In this document: positions 24,120-32,411 of the stretch, in pieces
Layout: each line of letters starts with the position of its first letter
Numbering within the stretch: the first letter of the stretch is position 1
Source: Acidobacteriota bacterium
GTDB lineage: Bacteria > Acidobacteriota > Thermoanaerobaculia > Multivoradales > Multivoraceae
Assembly (NCBI GenBank): GCA_026708285.1
Contig: JAPOVF010000228.1
Location: 1-46,788 of the forward strand
DNA length: 46,788 nt
Reading direction: 5' to 3'
Program-made: the position numbers and the translations under genes
Notes under the pieces: generated by a model
What the model was told of the DNA's origin: nothing
The model's input: only the letters and a program-made list of their open reading frames with translations
Database searches by the model: none

Positions 24120-24893
24120 GTGCTTTCCCGCGTGAACAGGCTCTCTGTTGGCACCGGTACCGCGCTGGCGGTCGCCTCTCTCCTCTCCGCCGCCGCGGCG
24201 GCGCAGCCGGCCGACCCGCCGCTCGATGTTCTGATGCGCGCCACCGACGACGCGATGCGGGGCGACTCCAGCGAGAGCCGGATCACGATGCGGATCAAGA
24301 CGGAGCGCTGGCAGCGCGAGTTGCGTCTCCACGTCGTCTCGGAGGGCACCGAGACGGCGCTGGTACGGATCGAAGCACCGGCGAAGGAGCGAGGCACCGC
24401 CACACTCAAGGTCGAGCAGAACATCTGGAACTACCTGCCCAAGGTCGACCGGACGATCAAGGTGCCGGGGTCGATGATGCAGGCGGCGTGGATGGGCAGC
24501 CACTTCACGAACGACGACCTGGTCCACGAGTCCCGCTACAGCGAGGATTTCGAGTGCGCCTACCGGGAACGGCCGGCGGACGGCTCCGGCCACTGGCTCG
24601 TGCGCTGCATCCCGCTGCCGGACGCTCCGGTCGTGTGGGGCGCGATCGACGCCCGGTTCCGGGCGCAGGACATGCTGCTCGACCAGGCAGAGTACTTCGA
24701 CGAGCGCGACCGTCTGGTGCGCACGATCCGCTACGAGGACTTCGGTCCGCTGGGTGGCAGGACGCTGCCGCGGCGGATGCGGGTGATTCCGGCGGACGAT
24801 GCCGACGAGTTCACCGAGATCGTCTACGAGGAACACGCGTTCAACGTCGATCTGCCGCCGGGGACCTTCTCGCTGCGGTCCTTGCGGCAATAG
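24120..24893 (+). CDS. Outer-membrane lipoprotein-sorting (LolA-like) periplasmic protein
   Basis: A 257-residue exported protein: signal peptide VGTGTALAVASLLSAAAAAQ with cleavage near residue 29, then a LolA/LolB-like half-barrel. Characteristic blocks are ESRITMRIKTERWQRELRLHV, ALVRIEAPAKERGTATLKV, NIWNYLPKVDRTIKVPGSMM, AAWMGSHFTNDDLVHE and the late RRMRVIPADDADEFTEIVYE. Members of this group carry lipids or lipoproteins across the periplasm and usually sit beside ABC or RND exporters, as here: two FtsX permeases and an ATPase follow. GTG at 24120 is used; a second GTG at 24132 is equally possible. Confidence 0.85.
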   Translation: MLSRVNRLSVGTGTALAVASLLSAAAAAQPADPPLDVLMRATDDAMRGDSSESRITMRIKTERWQRELRLHVVSEGTETALVRIEAPAKERGTATLKVEQNIWNYLPKVDRTIKVPGSMMQAAWMGSHFTNDDLVHESRYSEDFECAYRERPADGSGHWLVRCIPLPDAPVVWGAIDARFRAQDMLLDQAEYFDERDRLVRTIRYEDFGPLGGRTLPRRMRVIPADDADEFTEIVYEEHAFNVDLPPGTFSLRSLRQ

Positions 24894-24909
24894 CTACGGG
24901 CGCGACCGG

Positions 24910-26136
24910 ATGAAGATCCTCCGCATGGCCTGGCGCAACCTGTGGCGGAACGGCCGCCGCACGCTGGTCACGGTCGGTGCGATGACCCTGGCCCTGTGGG
25001 CGATGGTGCTCTACACGTCGCTCATGCAGGGGATGCTGGGCAGCATGGAGAGCACCCTGCTCGATGTGGAACTGGGCGATTTCCAGATCCACGCCGACGG
25101 CTACCGTGAGCGGCCCTCCATCTGGGAGCGGATCGAGGATCCGGACGCCGTGCTCGAAGCGCTGGACAAGACCGGGTTGCGGTCGACCGCGCGCCTGCTC
25201 GGCGGCGCCCTGGTGGCTTCGGGCGAGGCATCGACCGGGGCGCTGCTCAAGGGGCTCAGACCCGACCGGGACGCGCAGGTAAGCGATGTCTACCAGCGGC
25301 TCGACCGGGGCGAGTGGCTGGATCCGGCCGATGCCTCCGGCGTGGTGCTCGGGTACAGACTCGCGCGGACGCTTGGAATTGACGTCGGCGACGAACTGAT
25401 CGCACTCAGCCAGGCGACCGACGGCAGCATGGCGAACGACCTGTTCCGGGTCCGTGGCGTGCTGCAGAGCCTGAGCGAGGAGACGGACCGCGCGACCGTG
25501 TTCCTCGTGGAGGACCAGTTCCGGAGCTTCTTCGCGCTCGAGGACGGAGCCCACCAGGTCATCGTTCGCAGCGGGGAAGGACAGACCCTGGACGCCGCCG
25601 GGGAGATGGCCCAGGAAGCCATCGCGGCGAGCGCGCCAGAGGCCGAGGTGAAGAGCTGGAGGGATCTCCTGCCGGGTCTCGCGAACATGTTCGATTCCGC
25701 TCAAGCCGCCGTCCAGGTCGTGGCCTTCGTCGTCTACGTCGTGATCGCGATCATGATCCTGAACGCGATGCTGATGGCGGTCTTCGAGCGGATCCGCGAG
25801 TTCGGCGTGCTGAAGGCGATCGGCGTTTCGCCGAGACGGGTGCTCGCGCTCATCCTGACCGAGGGCGCTCTGCAGGCGGCCCTGGCAATCGCCATCGGGC
25901 TGGTGGCCAGCCTGCCCACGCTCTGGTTCGTCACCACACGGGGGATCGACGTCGGCCAACTGGGCGGAACCGCCATCATGGGCGTTTCAATGGACCGGAT
26001 CTGGACGGGAGCGGTCAGCCCGGCGACGATCGCCGGGCCGGTCTTCATCCTGCTGTTCATCGTCGGGCTGGCGATCCTGTTCCCTGCCTTCAAGGCGGCG
26101 CGGATCAGCCCGATCGAGGCGATCCATCACCAGTAA
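24910..26136 (+). CDS. ABC transporter permease, FtsX/MacB-LolC type (first)
   Basis: A 408-residue type VII ABC permease: one N-terminal membrane helix (LVTVGAMTLALWAMVLYTSL, about 20-40), a large periplasmic domain (about 45-260) and three C-terminal helices. The coupling segment AVFERIREFGVLKAIGVSPRRV between helices 2 and 3 is the FtsX-domain hallmark. It begins KILRMAWRNLWRNGRRTLVTVG, nearly the same as its neighbour. Such pairs move substrates from the outer leaflet of the inner membrane to a periplasmic carrier rather than through the membrane. It starts 16 nt after the LolA-like gene. Confidence 0.88.
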   Translation: MKILRMAWRNLWRNGRRTLVTVGAMTLALWAMVLYTSLMQGMLGSMESTLLDVELGDFQIHADGYRERPSIWERIEDPDAVLEALDKTGLRSTARLLGGALVASGEASTGALLKGLRPDRDAQVSDVYQRLDRGEWLDPADASGVVLGYRLARTLGIDVGDELIALSQATDGSMANDLFRVRGVLQSLSEETDRATVFLVEDQFRSFFALEDGAHQVIVRSGEGQTLDAAGEMAQEAIAASAPEAEVKSWRDLLPGLANMFDSAQAAVQVVAFVVYVVIAIMILNAMLMAVFERIREFGVLKAIGVSPRRVLALILTEGALQAALAIAIGLVASLPTLWFVTTRGIDVGQLGGTAIMGVSMDRIWTGAVSPATIAGPVFILLFIVGLAILFPAFKAARISPIEAIHHQ

Positions 26137-26165
26137 CGGGACGGCGTGAGGAGAGGGGAAGGAAC

Positions 26166-27413
26166 ATGAGCGGACCGAACGTCGCGACCCTGGCCTGGCG
26201 CAACCTGTGGCGAAACCGCCGGCGCACCCTGCTGACGATGGGCTCGATCGTCTTCGGCGTGTTCCTGGCGGTCGTGTTCACGGCGATGCAGGATCGCAAC
26301 TGGAAGGACATGATCGATCTGGCCGCCCGCCTCGGCGGGGGCCACGTCAGCCTTCAGCATCCCGAGTACCTCGATACGCCGACGCTGACCCGCACCGTCG
26401 TCCGCGACGAGGTGGTGGACGCGGCGCTCGAGGGTGAGGCGCGTCACATCGCCCACGCCGTCGACCGGGTCATCGGACCGACGATGCTGGCCACGGCGGG
26501 CGAGAACTTCAGTGCCGCCTTCATCGCGTTCGACCCGGAGGCCGAGGACGAGACGACCCTGTCCATCCTGGAGGCGCTGGACCAGGGCTCGGCCCTTGAA
26601 CCCGGCGACCGCGACGGGGTGATCCTGGGCCACAGGCTGGCCAGCAACCTGGGGATGGAGCTGGGCGACAAGGTGGTCTACACCCTGACCGACAGGAACG
26701 GCGAGATCGTCAGCGGTCTGGCGAGGCTGCGTGGAACGCTCAGGACCAACGCGCCGACGGTCGACGGCGGTTTCTGCCTGCTGCCGATCGGCACGGTGCG
26801 TGACCTGCTCGGCTACGGAACGGACGAGGCGACGCTGGTCGCCGTCTTCCTGAAGGACCAGCGGAGGAGCGGCGGGATCGCCGGCCGGCTGGACCGGGAA
26901 CTGGGCGAGTCGGTGGCGGCTCTTCCCTGGAACACGAGTCAGCCGCAACTGGCGGCGTTCATCGCGCTCAAGGTCGGCGGGGCGGTCGTCATGGAGATTC
27001 TGATCGCGGTGCTGGTCGCGGCGGGGATCTTCAACACCCTGTTCGTCAGCGTGATGGAGCGCCTGCGGGAGTTCGGGATCATGCTCGCGATCGGCTGGAG
27101 TCCGGGCCGGCTGTTCCGGCTGGTCATGATGGAGAGCGCCTGGCTGGCGGTCCTCGGTCTCGTCGGCGCCTTTCTGATCACAATCGGGCCCTACCTCTAC
27201 CTGTCCTCGGCGGGCCTCGACCTGACCGCGTTCTATGGCGGCACGGTGGAGGTCGCCGGCGTCGGCCTGGACCCGGTCCTCAAGATCGGCATCTTCCCGC
27301 GCAACGCGGTGCTGATCTGCATGTTCGCGGTCGTGGCGACCCTCGCTTCGGGCATCTACCCCGCCTGGCGCGCGGGCCGGGTGCAGCCCGTCGACACGAT
27401 CAAGGTGGTGTGA
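26166..27413 (+). CDS. ABC transporter permease, FtsX/MacB-LolE type (second)
   Basis: A 415-residue paralogue of the preceding permease, with the same plan: RNLWRNRRRTLLTMGSIVFGVFL at the start, a periplasmic domain (about 45-265), then three helices including MERLREFGIMLAIGWSPGRL. It is divergent enough from its neighbour to suggest a LolC/LolE-like heterodimer rather than a recent duplication. One base separates its stop from the ATPase start. The ATG lies after GAGGGGAAGGAAC, a strong ribosome site. Confidence 0.88.
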   Translation: MSGPNVATLAWRNLWRNRRRTLLTMGSIVFGVFLAVVFTAMQDRNWKDMIDLAARLGGGHVSLQHPEYLDTPTLTRTVVRDEVVDAALEGEARHIAHAVDRVIGPTMLATAGENFSAAFIAFDPEAEDETTLSILEALDQGSALEPGDRDGVILGHRLASNLGMELGDKVVYTLTDRNGEIVSGLARLRGTLRTNAPTVDGGFCLLPIGTVRDLLGYGTDEATLVAVFLKDQRRSGGIAGRLDRELGESVAALPWNTSQPQLAAFIALKVGGAVVMEILIAVLVAAGIFNTLFVSVMERLREFGIMLAIGWSPGRLFRLVMMESAWLAVLGLVGAFLITIGPYLYLSSAGLDLTAFYGGTVEVAGVGLDPVLKIGIFPRNAVLICMFAVVATLASGIYPAWRAGRVQPVDTIKVV

Positions 27414-27414
27414 C

Positions 27415-28107
27415 ATGGGGGAAGGACCGGTCATTTCGCTGCGCGACGTCACCAAGGTCTACCGTCAGGGCAGCGTCGACATCCACGCGCTGCGCGACCT
27501 CTCGATGGAGGTCCAGCCGGGCGAGTTCACCGTCATTTGCGGGCCTTCCGGCTCCGGCAAGACGACCATGCTGAACCTGATCGGCGCGCTCGACGCGGCG
27601 ACTTCGGGTTCGATCGCGCTCGAAGGAAGGGAACTCGGCGGCCTGAACAAGAAGGAACTGAGCGAGCTGCGCCGCGACCGGATCGGCTTCGTGTTCCAGG
27701 CGTACAACCTGATGCCGGTGCTGACCGCCTACGAGAACGCGGAGATGGTGCTCTGGGTGCAGGGCGTGGACGCCGCGACCCGGCGCGAGCGGGTGATGGG
27801 TCTGCTGGAACAGGTCGGGCTCAAGGGGCTGGAAGACCGGCGGCCCTCTGAGCTTTCGGGCGGGCAGCAGCAGCGGGTCGCGATCGCCCGTGCCATCGCC
27901 AGCAATCCGGCGGTCGTGCTCGCCGACGAGCCGACCGCGAACGTGGACTCGGAGACGGCGGAGACGCTGCTCGGCCTGATGGAGGAGTTGAACCGGGAGC
28001 AGGGCGTGACCTTCCTCTTCTCGACTCACGATCCGCAGGTCATGGAACGGGCGCGTCGAGTCGTGCGCCTGGTCGATGGGAACATCGCGAGCGACGAGCG
28101 CCGGTAG
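27415..28107 (+). CDS. ABC transporter ATPase, LolD/MacB type
   Basis: A 230-residue nucleotide-binding subunit with complete motifs: Walker A GPSGSGKTT (about 41-49), Q-loop VFQAYNLMPVLTAYENAEM, signature LSGGQQQRVAIARAIA, Walker B VVLADEPTANVDSET with the catalytic Glu, and H-loop FSTHDPQVM. The short length and the Q-loop wording are those of the LolD/MacB/FtsE branch that powers FtsX-type permeases. It pairs with the two permeases just upstream. Confidence 0.92.
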   Translation: MGEGPVISLRDVTKVYRQGSVDIHALRDLSMEVQPGEFTVICGPSGSGKTTMLNLIGALDAATSGSIALEGRELGGLNKKELSELRRDRIGFVFQAYNLMPVLTAYENAEMVLWVQGVDAATRRERVMGLLEQVGLKGLEDRRPSELSGGQQQRVAIARAIASNPAVVLADEPTANVDSETAETLLGLMEELNREQGVTFLFSTHDPQVMERARRVVRLVDGNIASDERR

Positions 28108-29368
28108 GTCGCTGCAGGTCGCCGGCGTCGCCGGGCTGCTCTTCCTGGCCGCCGTGTCGCCGGCCGCCGCGCAGACCGTGGTGGGCGGCGACGTGCGCGT
28201 CTTCGCCTTCGGCGTGCTGGAAGAGACGGACCTGGCTGGCGACGGCGAGCCGGCTGAAGAGAACGGCGCCGCGGCTGGGGCCGGCGGCGTCGAACTCGGG
28301 ATTCTGAGGCTCAAGCTCGACTCGCGCTGGCAGGCTTCATCCGGGGATCGCGTCCGTTTCGAAGTGCACGGCCTTGCACAGGCCACGTCGCCGCCCGGAA
28401 GCGGCGCCGTGACCTCCATTGCGACCGGCGGTACCCGGCGATTCTTCGACCTGGAGCGGGACTCCTTCAGCGGCGGCGATGTGGCCGGAACGATGGAGAT
28501 CGACCGTCTGAACCTGCGCTGGGACCGGCCCGGGTTCCGCATGGTCGCGGGCCGCCAGGCGATCACCTGGGGCGTGAACTACTTCTGGCCGGTCCTCGAC
28601 CTGTTCGCGCCGTTCGCGCCGCAGCGCATCGATCGGGACTACAAGCCCGGCGTCGACGCGCTGCGCTTCACCGTTCCGGTGGGCGCTTTCTCCGAGGTCG
28701 AGGTCATCGCTGCCGGTCAGGGCACGCGCACACCGGACGATCTCAGCTTCGCCTCGCTCGGCCGTTTCCACAGCGAACTGGGGGACGGCCCCTCGAGCGT
28801 CGACTTCGGCTACATGTTGGGTGGCTTCCACCGTGACTTCGTCCTCGGGGGCTTCTTTTCGGCCGATGTCCGCGGCACCGGCCTGCGCGGCGAAGTCTCC
28901 TGGACCAGTCCGGGCTGCCATGCGGAGAGCATCCACCCGGTCTTGGGCTGCGGGGACTTCTGGCGCGTCACGGTGGGCGTCGACCGCCTGCTTACGCCGC
29001 GGCTGACCCTGATCGCCGAGGCGAGCTGGAACGGCTTCGGCGCCGGCGGGGCTGCGGACTACGCGCGCCTCGCCGAGGCGGATCGCGTGCGGCGGGGCGA
29101 AGTCACCTCGCTCGGCCGGCGTTACGCGGGGATCTCCCTGGCATGGCAGGCCCACCCGTTGCTAAGCGTCAGCGGCGCCGTGCTCTACAACCGGGACGAT
29201 TCCTCGGCCCTGTTTCAGCCGGGCATCGCCTGGTCCGTGTCCGACCACGTCTCGATCGGCGCCGGCCTCATCGCCTCGACCGGACGCGGCGTCCGCGACG
29301 GTGTCCTCGGCAGTGAGTACGGGGCGGTGCCGGTGGTGGCCTGGTCGTCCCTGACGGCGTACTTCTAG
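28076..29368 (+). CDS. Predicted outer-membrane beta-barrel protein
   Basis: A 430-residue protein. It has a signal peptide (VAGVAGLLFLAAVSPAAAQ, cleavage near residue 34) and long runs of alternating hydrophobic and polar residues. Segments such as MEIDRLNLRWDRPGFRMVAG and RQAITWGVNYFWPVLDLFAP recall the G-R-Q-x-x-x-W-G barrel family. The chain ends in AYF, a terminal aromatic residue as needed by the BAM assembly machine. The start overlaps the ATPase gene by 32 nt. Together with the LolA-like protein and the ABC unit it would complete a path from inner to outer membrane. No specific transport family is recognised. The stop codon lies inside the left arm of the structured repeat that follows. 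Confidence 0.7.
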   Translation: MGTSRATSAGRSLQVAGVAGLLFLAAVSPAAAQTVVGGDVRVFAFGVLEETDLAGDGEPAEENGAAAGAGGVELGILRLKLDSRWQASSGDRVRFEVHGLAQATSPPGSGAVTSIATGGTRRFFDLERDSFSGGDVAGTMEIDRLNLRWDRPGFRMVAGRQAITWGVNYFWPVLDLFAPFAPQRIDRDYKPGVDALRFTVPVGAFSEVEVIAAGQGTRTPDDLSFASLGRFHSELGDGPSSVDFGYMLGGFHRDFVLGGFFSADVRGTGLRGEVSWTSPGCHAESIHPVLGCGDFWRVTVGVDRLLTPRLTLIAEASWNGFGAGGAADYARLAEADRVRRGEVTSLGRRYAGISLAWQAHPLLSVSGAVLYNRDDSSALFQPGIAWSVSDHVSIGAGLIASTGRGVRDGVLGSEYGAVPVVAWSSLTAYF

Positions 29369-29546
29369 CAGCGCGCGCCGTTGAGCGCTGCGGAGCGAGT
29401 GCCATCCCCGCGCCCGCTAGCCAGCGGGCGCGGGGACTGGGTCGCGGTTGGCGCGGGACGCGCCAACCGGGAACTTAGGCGCGCGCTGCTAGTGAGGTGG
29501 GGGCTGGGGCCAGGCATGGAGCCTGCGACAGGCTTGGCGGCGCTAG
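29365..29546. repeat. Structured intergenic repeat, copy B, with nested perfect hairpins
   Basis: An outer 15-bp inverted repeat, CTAGCAGCGCGCGCC (29365-29379) with GGCGCGCGCTGCTAG (29478-29492), encloses a small stem CGCT-GCGG-AGCG (29386-29397), a perfect 13-bp hairpin (29406-29418 with 29423-29435, loop AGCC) and a perfect 10-bp hairpin GGTTGGCGCG-GGA-CGCGCCAACC (29446-29468). It could fold as a cloverleaf-like RNA or DNA cruciform. The right part (29502-29546), with hairpin AGCCTG-CGA-CAGGCT, is homologous to copy A at 19403-19447. It may also end the barrel transcript, but there is no T-run. Confidence 0.7.
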
Positions 29547-29565
29547 AGAGCGGATCTTTACGGGT

Positions 29566-29576
29566 TGTTCACGAAC
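29566..29576. promoter_or_regulatory. TGTTCACGAAC palindromic site upstream of pstS
   Basis: Core GTTC-AC-GAAC, 57 bp upstream of the pstS ATG. The same core, TGTTCCCGAAC, is found within the palindrome before the acyl-CoA dehydrogenase gene at 43843-43853. No recognisable E. coli-type Pho box was seen in this upstream region. Confidence 0.25.
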
Positions 29577-29633
29577 CGTCGGCTACGCTCCGCGGGCGTG
29601 GAAGACCTCGAATTGAACGGAATCTCAAGCCAT

Positions 29634-30524
29634 ATGAAGACAGCGAAACCTGCCCTGGCCTCATGCGCTCTGGCTCTCGCCGCCGCCCTGATTGCCGCCT
29701 GCGGCGGCGGTAGCGGCTCTCGCAGCGTGATCCAGAACAAGGGCTCCGACACACTGGTCAATGTCGCCCAGGCGTGGGCCGAGGAGTACGCCGCCTTGAA
29801 GCCCGGTACCGCGGTCGCGGTGACCGGCGGTGGGTCGGGGACCGGCATCGCGGCGATGATCAACGGCACGGTCGACATCGCGAACTCCAGCCGCAAGATG
29901 AAGGACTCCGAGCTCGAGCTGGCGCGCGGCAACGGCAACGAGCCGATCGAGTTCGTCGTCGGCTACGACGCCCTGGCGATCTTCGTTCATCCCGACAACC
30001 CGCTGGACGAGATCTCCCTGGAGCAGTTGGCCGCGCTCTACGGCGAGGGCGGCGAGATCGACACCTGGAGCCAGTACGGCGTCGAGGTGCCGGGCTGCGG
30101 CAGCGACGAGATCGTCCGCGTCAGCCGGCAGAACAACTCCGGCACCTACGTCTACTTCCGCGAGGCGGTGCTCGGCGACCGGCGCGACTTCAGGCTCGGC
30201 TCGCGCGACATGCACGGCTCGAAGGACGTGGTCGACCTGGTCGAGAACACACCCTGCGCGATCGGCTACAGCGGCCTCGCCTATGCCAATGACCACGTGA
30301 AGATGCCCTGCGTCAGGCAAGGCGAGGACGGCGACTGCGTGTCTCCCACGGTCGAGACCGCGATCGACGGTTCCTATCCCATCGCGCGCCCGCTGTTCAT
30401 GTACACCGCGGGCGAGCCCGAGGGCGCGATCGGCGAATACATCGACTGGGTGCTCAGCGACGAAGGCCAGTGCATCATCTACGACAAGGGTTACGCGCCG
30501 CGCGGCGACGTGGACTGTTCCTGA
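29634..30524 (+). CDS. pstS: Phosphate ABC transporter substrate-binding lipoprotein
   Basis: A 296-residue periplasmic phosphate-binding protein. The ATG at 29634 gives a lipoprotein signal (KTAKPALASCALALAAALIAAC, lipobox IAA-C). Upstream codons in the same frame are not signal-like, so they are excluded. Binding-site blocks of PstS are present: NKGSDTLVNVAQAWAEEY, VTGGGSGTGIAAMINGTVDIA, SSRKM, VVGYDALAIFVHPDNPLDEIS and SRQNNSGTYVYFREAVLG. It is followed by pstC, pstA and two pstB genes in an operon. No phoU, phoB or phoR lies within the window. Confidence 0.93.
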   Translation: MKTAKPALASCALALAAALIAACGGGSGSRSVIQNKGSDTLVNVAQAWAEEYAALKPGTAVAVTGGGSGTGIAAMINGTVDIANSSRKMKDSELELARGNGNEPIEFVVGYDALAIFVHPDNPLDEISLEQLAALYGEGGEIDTWSQYGVEVPGCGSDEIVRVSRQNNSGTYVYFREAVLGDRRDFRLGSRDMHGSKDVVDLVENTPCAIGYSGLAYANDHVKMPCVRQGEDGDCVSPTVETAIDGSYPIARPLFMYTAGEPEGAIGEYIDWVLSDEGQCIIYDKGYAPRGDVDCS

Positions 30525-30578
30525 ACGGGAACAGGCTTCCGGGAATGGCGCGGCGTCTCTGGTTCCCCGGCGGCCGGC

Positions 30579-31532
30579 TTGCCTGAACTGGCGCACGCCG
30601 CGGACCGGCGGGATGCCGCGTGGTGGGTCGACCGCGCGGTGCAGATTCTCGTGCTGGCAGGCGGCCTGTCGGCGATCGTCTTCATCGCCGGGATCTTCGT
30701 GTTCATCACGCGCGAAGGCGCCGGCTTCGTCTTCGATCGCTTCGACTTCCGCGAGTTCTTCGGTTCACCGCGCTGGACGCCGACCTCGAGCCACAACCCG
30801 ACCTACGGCGCGCTCGCCCTGATCGCCGGCACCGCCTCCGTGACCGGACTCGCCATGGTCGTCTCCGTGCCGTTCTCGCTCGGGGCCGCGATCTACATCG
30901 GCGAGTTCGCCACCGGCCGCGTCCGCGAGACGCTGAAGGTGCTGGTGGAACTTCTGGCCGCGATCCCGTCCGTGGTCTGGGGGTTCATCGGGCTGTCCAT
31001 CATGAACCCGCTGATCATCCAGGTCTTCGACGTGCCGGTCGGCCTGAACGTCCTGAACTCCGGGGTCATCCTGGGGCTGATGGCGGCTCCGATCATGACG
31101 ACGATCGCCGAGGATGCGTTGAAGGCGGTGCCCGACACATACCGGGAGGCCGCCGAGGCGATGGGGGCGACCCGCTGGCAGGTGACTTTCAAGGTGGTGC
31201 TGCCCGCGGCCCGCAACGGTCTGGTGGCGGCGACGCTGCTCGGCGTCGGCCGCGGGTTCGGCGAGACGATGGCCGTGCTGATGGCCAGCGGCCACTCGAT
31301 CAACCTGCCGACGAGTCCCTTCGACTCGGTGCGGGCGCTGACCGCGACGATTGCCGCCGAGCTCGGCGAGACGGCGGCCGGTTCCGATCACTACGGGGCG
31401 CTCTTTGTGCTCGGCATCTTCCTGTTCTTGGTCACCTTCGCGATCAACTTCGCCGCCGACGTCTTCGTGCGGGGCGGCCAGCGCAAGCGTCGCCGCCGAG
31501 GCCGCCGGCCGGCCGCGTCGGCGAACCCGTAG
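30579..31532 (+). CDS. pstC: Phosphate ABC transporter permease
   Basis: A 317-residue inner-membrane permease with six hydrophobic spans. PstC features are the family block LLAAIPSVVWGFIGLSIMNP and the EAA coupling loop DTYREAAEAMGATRWQVTFK followed by VVLPAARNGLVAATLLGVGR and GFGETMAVLM. The first span is ILVLAGGLSAIVFIAGIFVF. It is read from TTG at 30579; the next in-frame start (GTG, 30639) would cut into the segment before span 1. The C-terminus is Arg-rich (RGGQRKRRRRGRR). It forms the channel with PstA, nine bases downstream. Confidence 0.92.
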   Translation: MPELAHAADRRDAAWWVDRAVQILVLAGGLSAIVFIAGIFVFITREGAGFVFDRFDFREFFGSPRWTPTSSHNPTYGALALIAGTASVTGLAMVVSVPFSLGAAIYIGEFATGRVRETLKVLVELLAAIPSVVWGFIGLSIMNPLIIQVFDVPVGLNVLNSGVILGLMAAPIMTTIAEDALKAVPDTYREAAEAMGATRWQVTFKVVLPAARNGLVAATLLGVGRGFGETMAVLMASGHSINLPTSPFDSVRALTATIAAELGETAAGSDHYGALFVLGIFLFLVTFAINFAADVFVRGGQRKRRRRGRRPAASANP

Positions 31533-31541
31533 CGAGGCGCC

Positions 31542-32411
31542 ATGTTCGAAGCGACGGCACAGAACCGCAACAACCGGAAGGTCGAGGGTCTCTTCCGGCT
31601 CCTCTTCCTGTGGATGACGTGCATGCTCATCCTGCCGGTCGCCCTGATCCTCGGCGTGCTCGTCTACCGGGGCGGTCCGGCCATCTCCTGGGAGTTCCTC
31701 TTCACCCAGCCGCTCAACAACATGACCGCGGGCGGCATCCTGCCGGCCCTGGTGGGCACGGTGTGGCTGGTCGTCGTCGCCCTGATCGCCTCGGTGCCGG
31801 TCGGCGTGGCGGCGGCGCTCTACCTGAGCGAGTACGCGCCGGACAACCGCCTCACTCGGGCGATCAACCTCGCGATCATCAACCTGGCCGGCGTGCCATC
31901 CATCGTCCATGCGCTGTTCGGCCTTGGTGCCTTCGTCATCTTCTTCCGCTTCGGCACGAGCATCCTGGCCGCCAGCCTGACCCTGGCGGTCATGACGCTG
32001 CCGGTCGTCATCGTCGCCACCCGGGAGTCGCTCCAGACGGTTCCGCTCGCGTTCCGTGAGGCGTGCTGGAACATGGGCGCGACGCGCTGGCAGACGATCC
32101 GCAAGATCGTGCTGCCGAACGCGATCAGCGGCATCCTGACCGGCGTCATCCTGGAGGTGTCCCGCACGTCGGGCGAGACCGCTCCGATCATGTTCACCGG
32201 CGCCGCGGCCTTCATCCCCTTCCTGCCGCAAGGGGTGCTCGACCAGACGATGGCGATGTCGCTGCACCTGTTCGTCATCTCGACCCAGGTGCCGGACGTG
32301 CCGGAGCACATGCCCTTCGGCGTCGCCCTGGTCCTGATCTCCATGGTGCTGGCGATGAACGGGATCTCGATCGCCTTCCGCGTCTACCTGCGGGGCCGCA
32401 AGAAGTGGTGA
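31542..32411 (+). CDS. pstA: Phosphate ABC transporter permease
   Basis: A 289-residue partner permease. The N-terminal span is WMTCMLILPVALILGVLVY, then ILPALVGTVWLVVVALIASV, INLAGVPSIVHALFGLGAFV and the EAA loop VPLAFREACWNMGATRWQTI, followed by LPNAISGILTGVILEVSRTS and GETAPIMFTGAAAF, the PstA family block. The stop overlaps the GTG start of the first pstB by 4 nt. Confidence 0.92.
   Translation: MFEATAQNRNNRKVEGLFRLLFLWMTCMLILPVALILGVLVYRGGPAISWEFLFTQPLNNMTAGGILPALVGTVWLVVVALIASVPVGVAAALYLSEYAPDNRLTRAINLAIINLAGVPSIVHALFGLGAFVIFFRFGTSILAASLTLAVMTLPVVIVATRESLQTVPLAFREACWNMGATRWQTIRKIVLPNAISGILTGVILEVSRTSGETAPIMFTGAAAFIPFLPQGVLDQTMAMSLHLFVISTQVPDVPEHMPFGVALVLISMVLAMNGISIAFRVYLRGRKKW

Noticed and set aside
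24115-24120. TATAGT as a promoter for the LolA-like gene
   Set aside because: No -35 match, and transcription would start inside the coding sequence; the gene is 12 nt after the sulfatase-fold gene and fits an operon.
26127-27455. A 442-codon minus-strand frame opposite the second permease
   Set aside because: Antisense shadow of a clear FtsX-type permease; His/Gln/Asp-rich composition is typical of such mirror frames.
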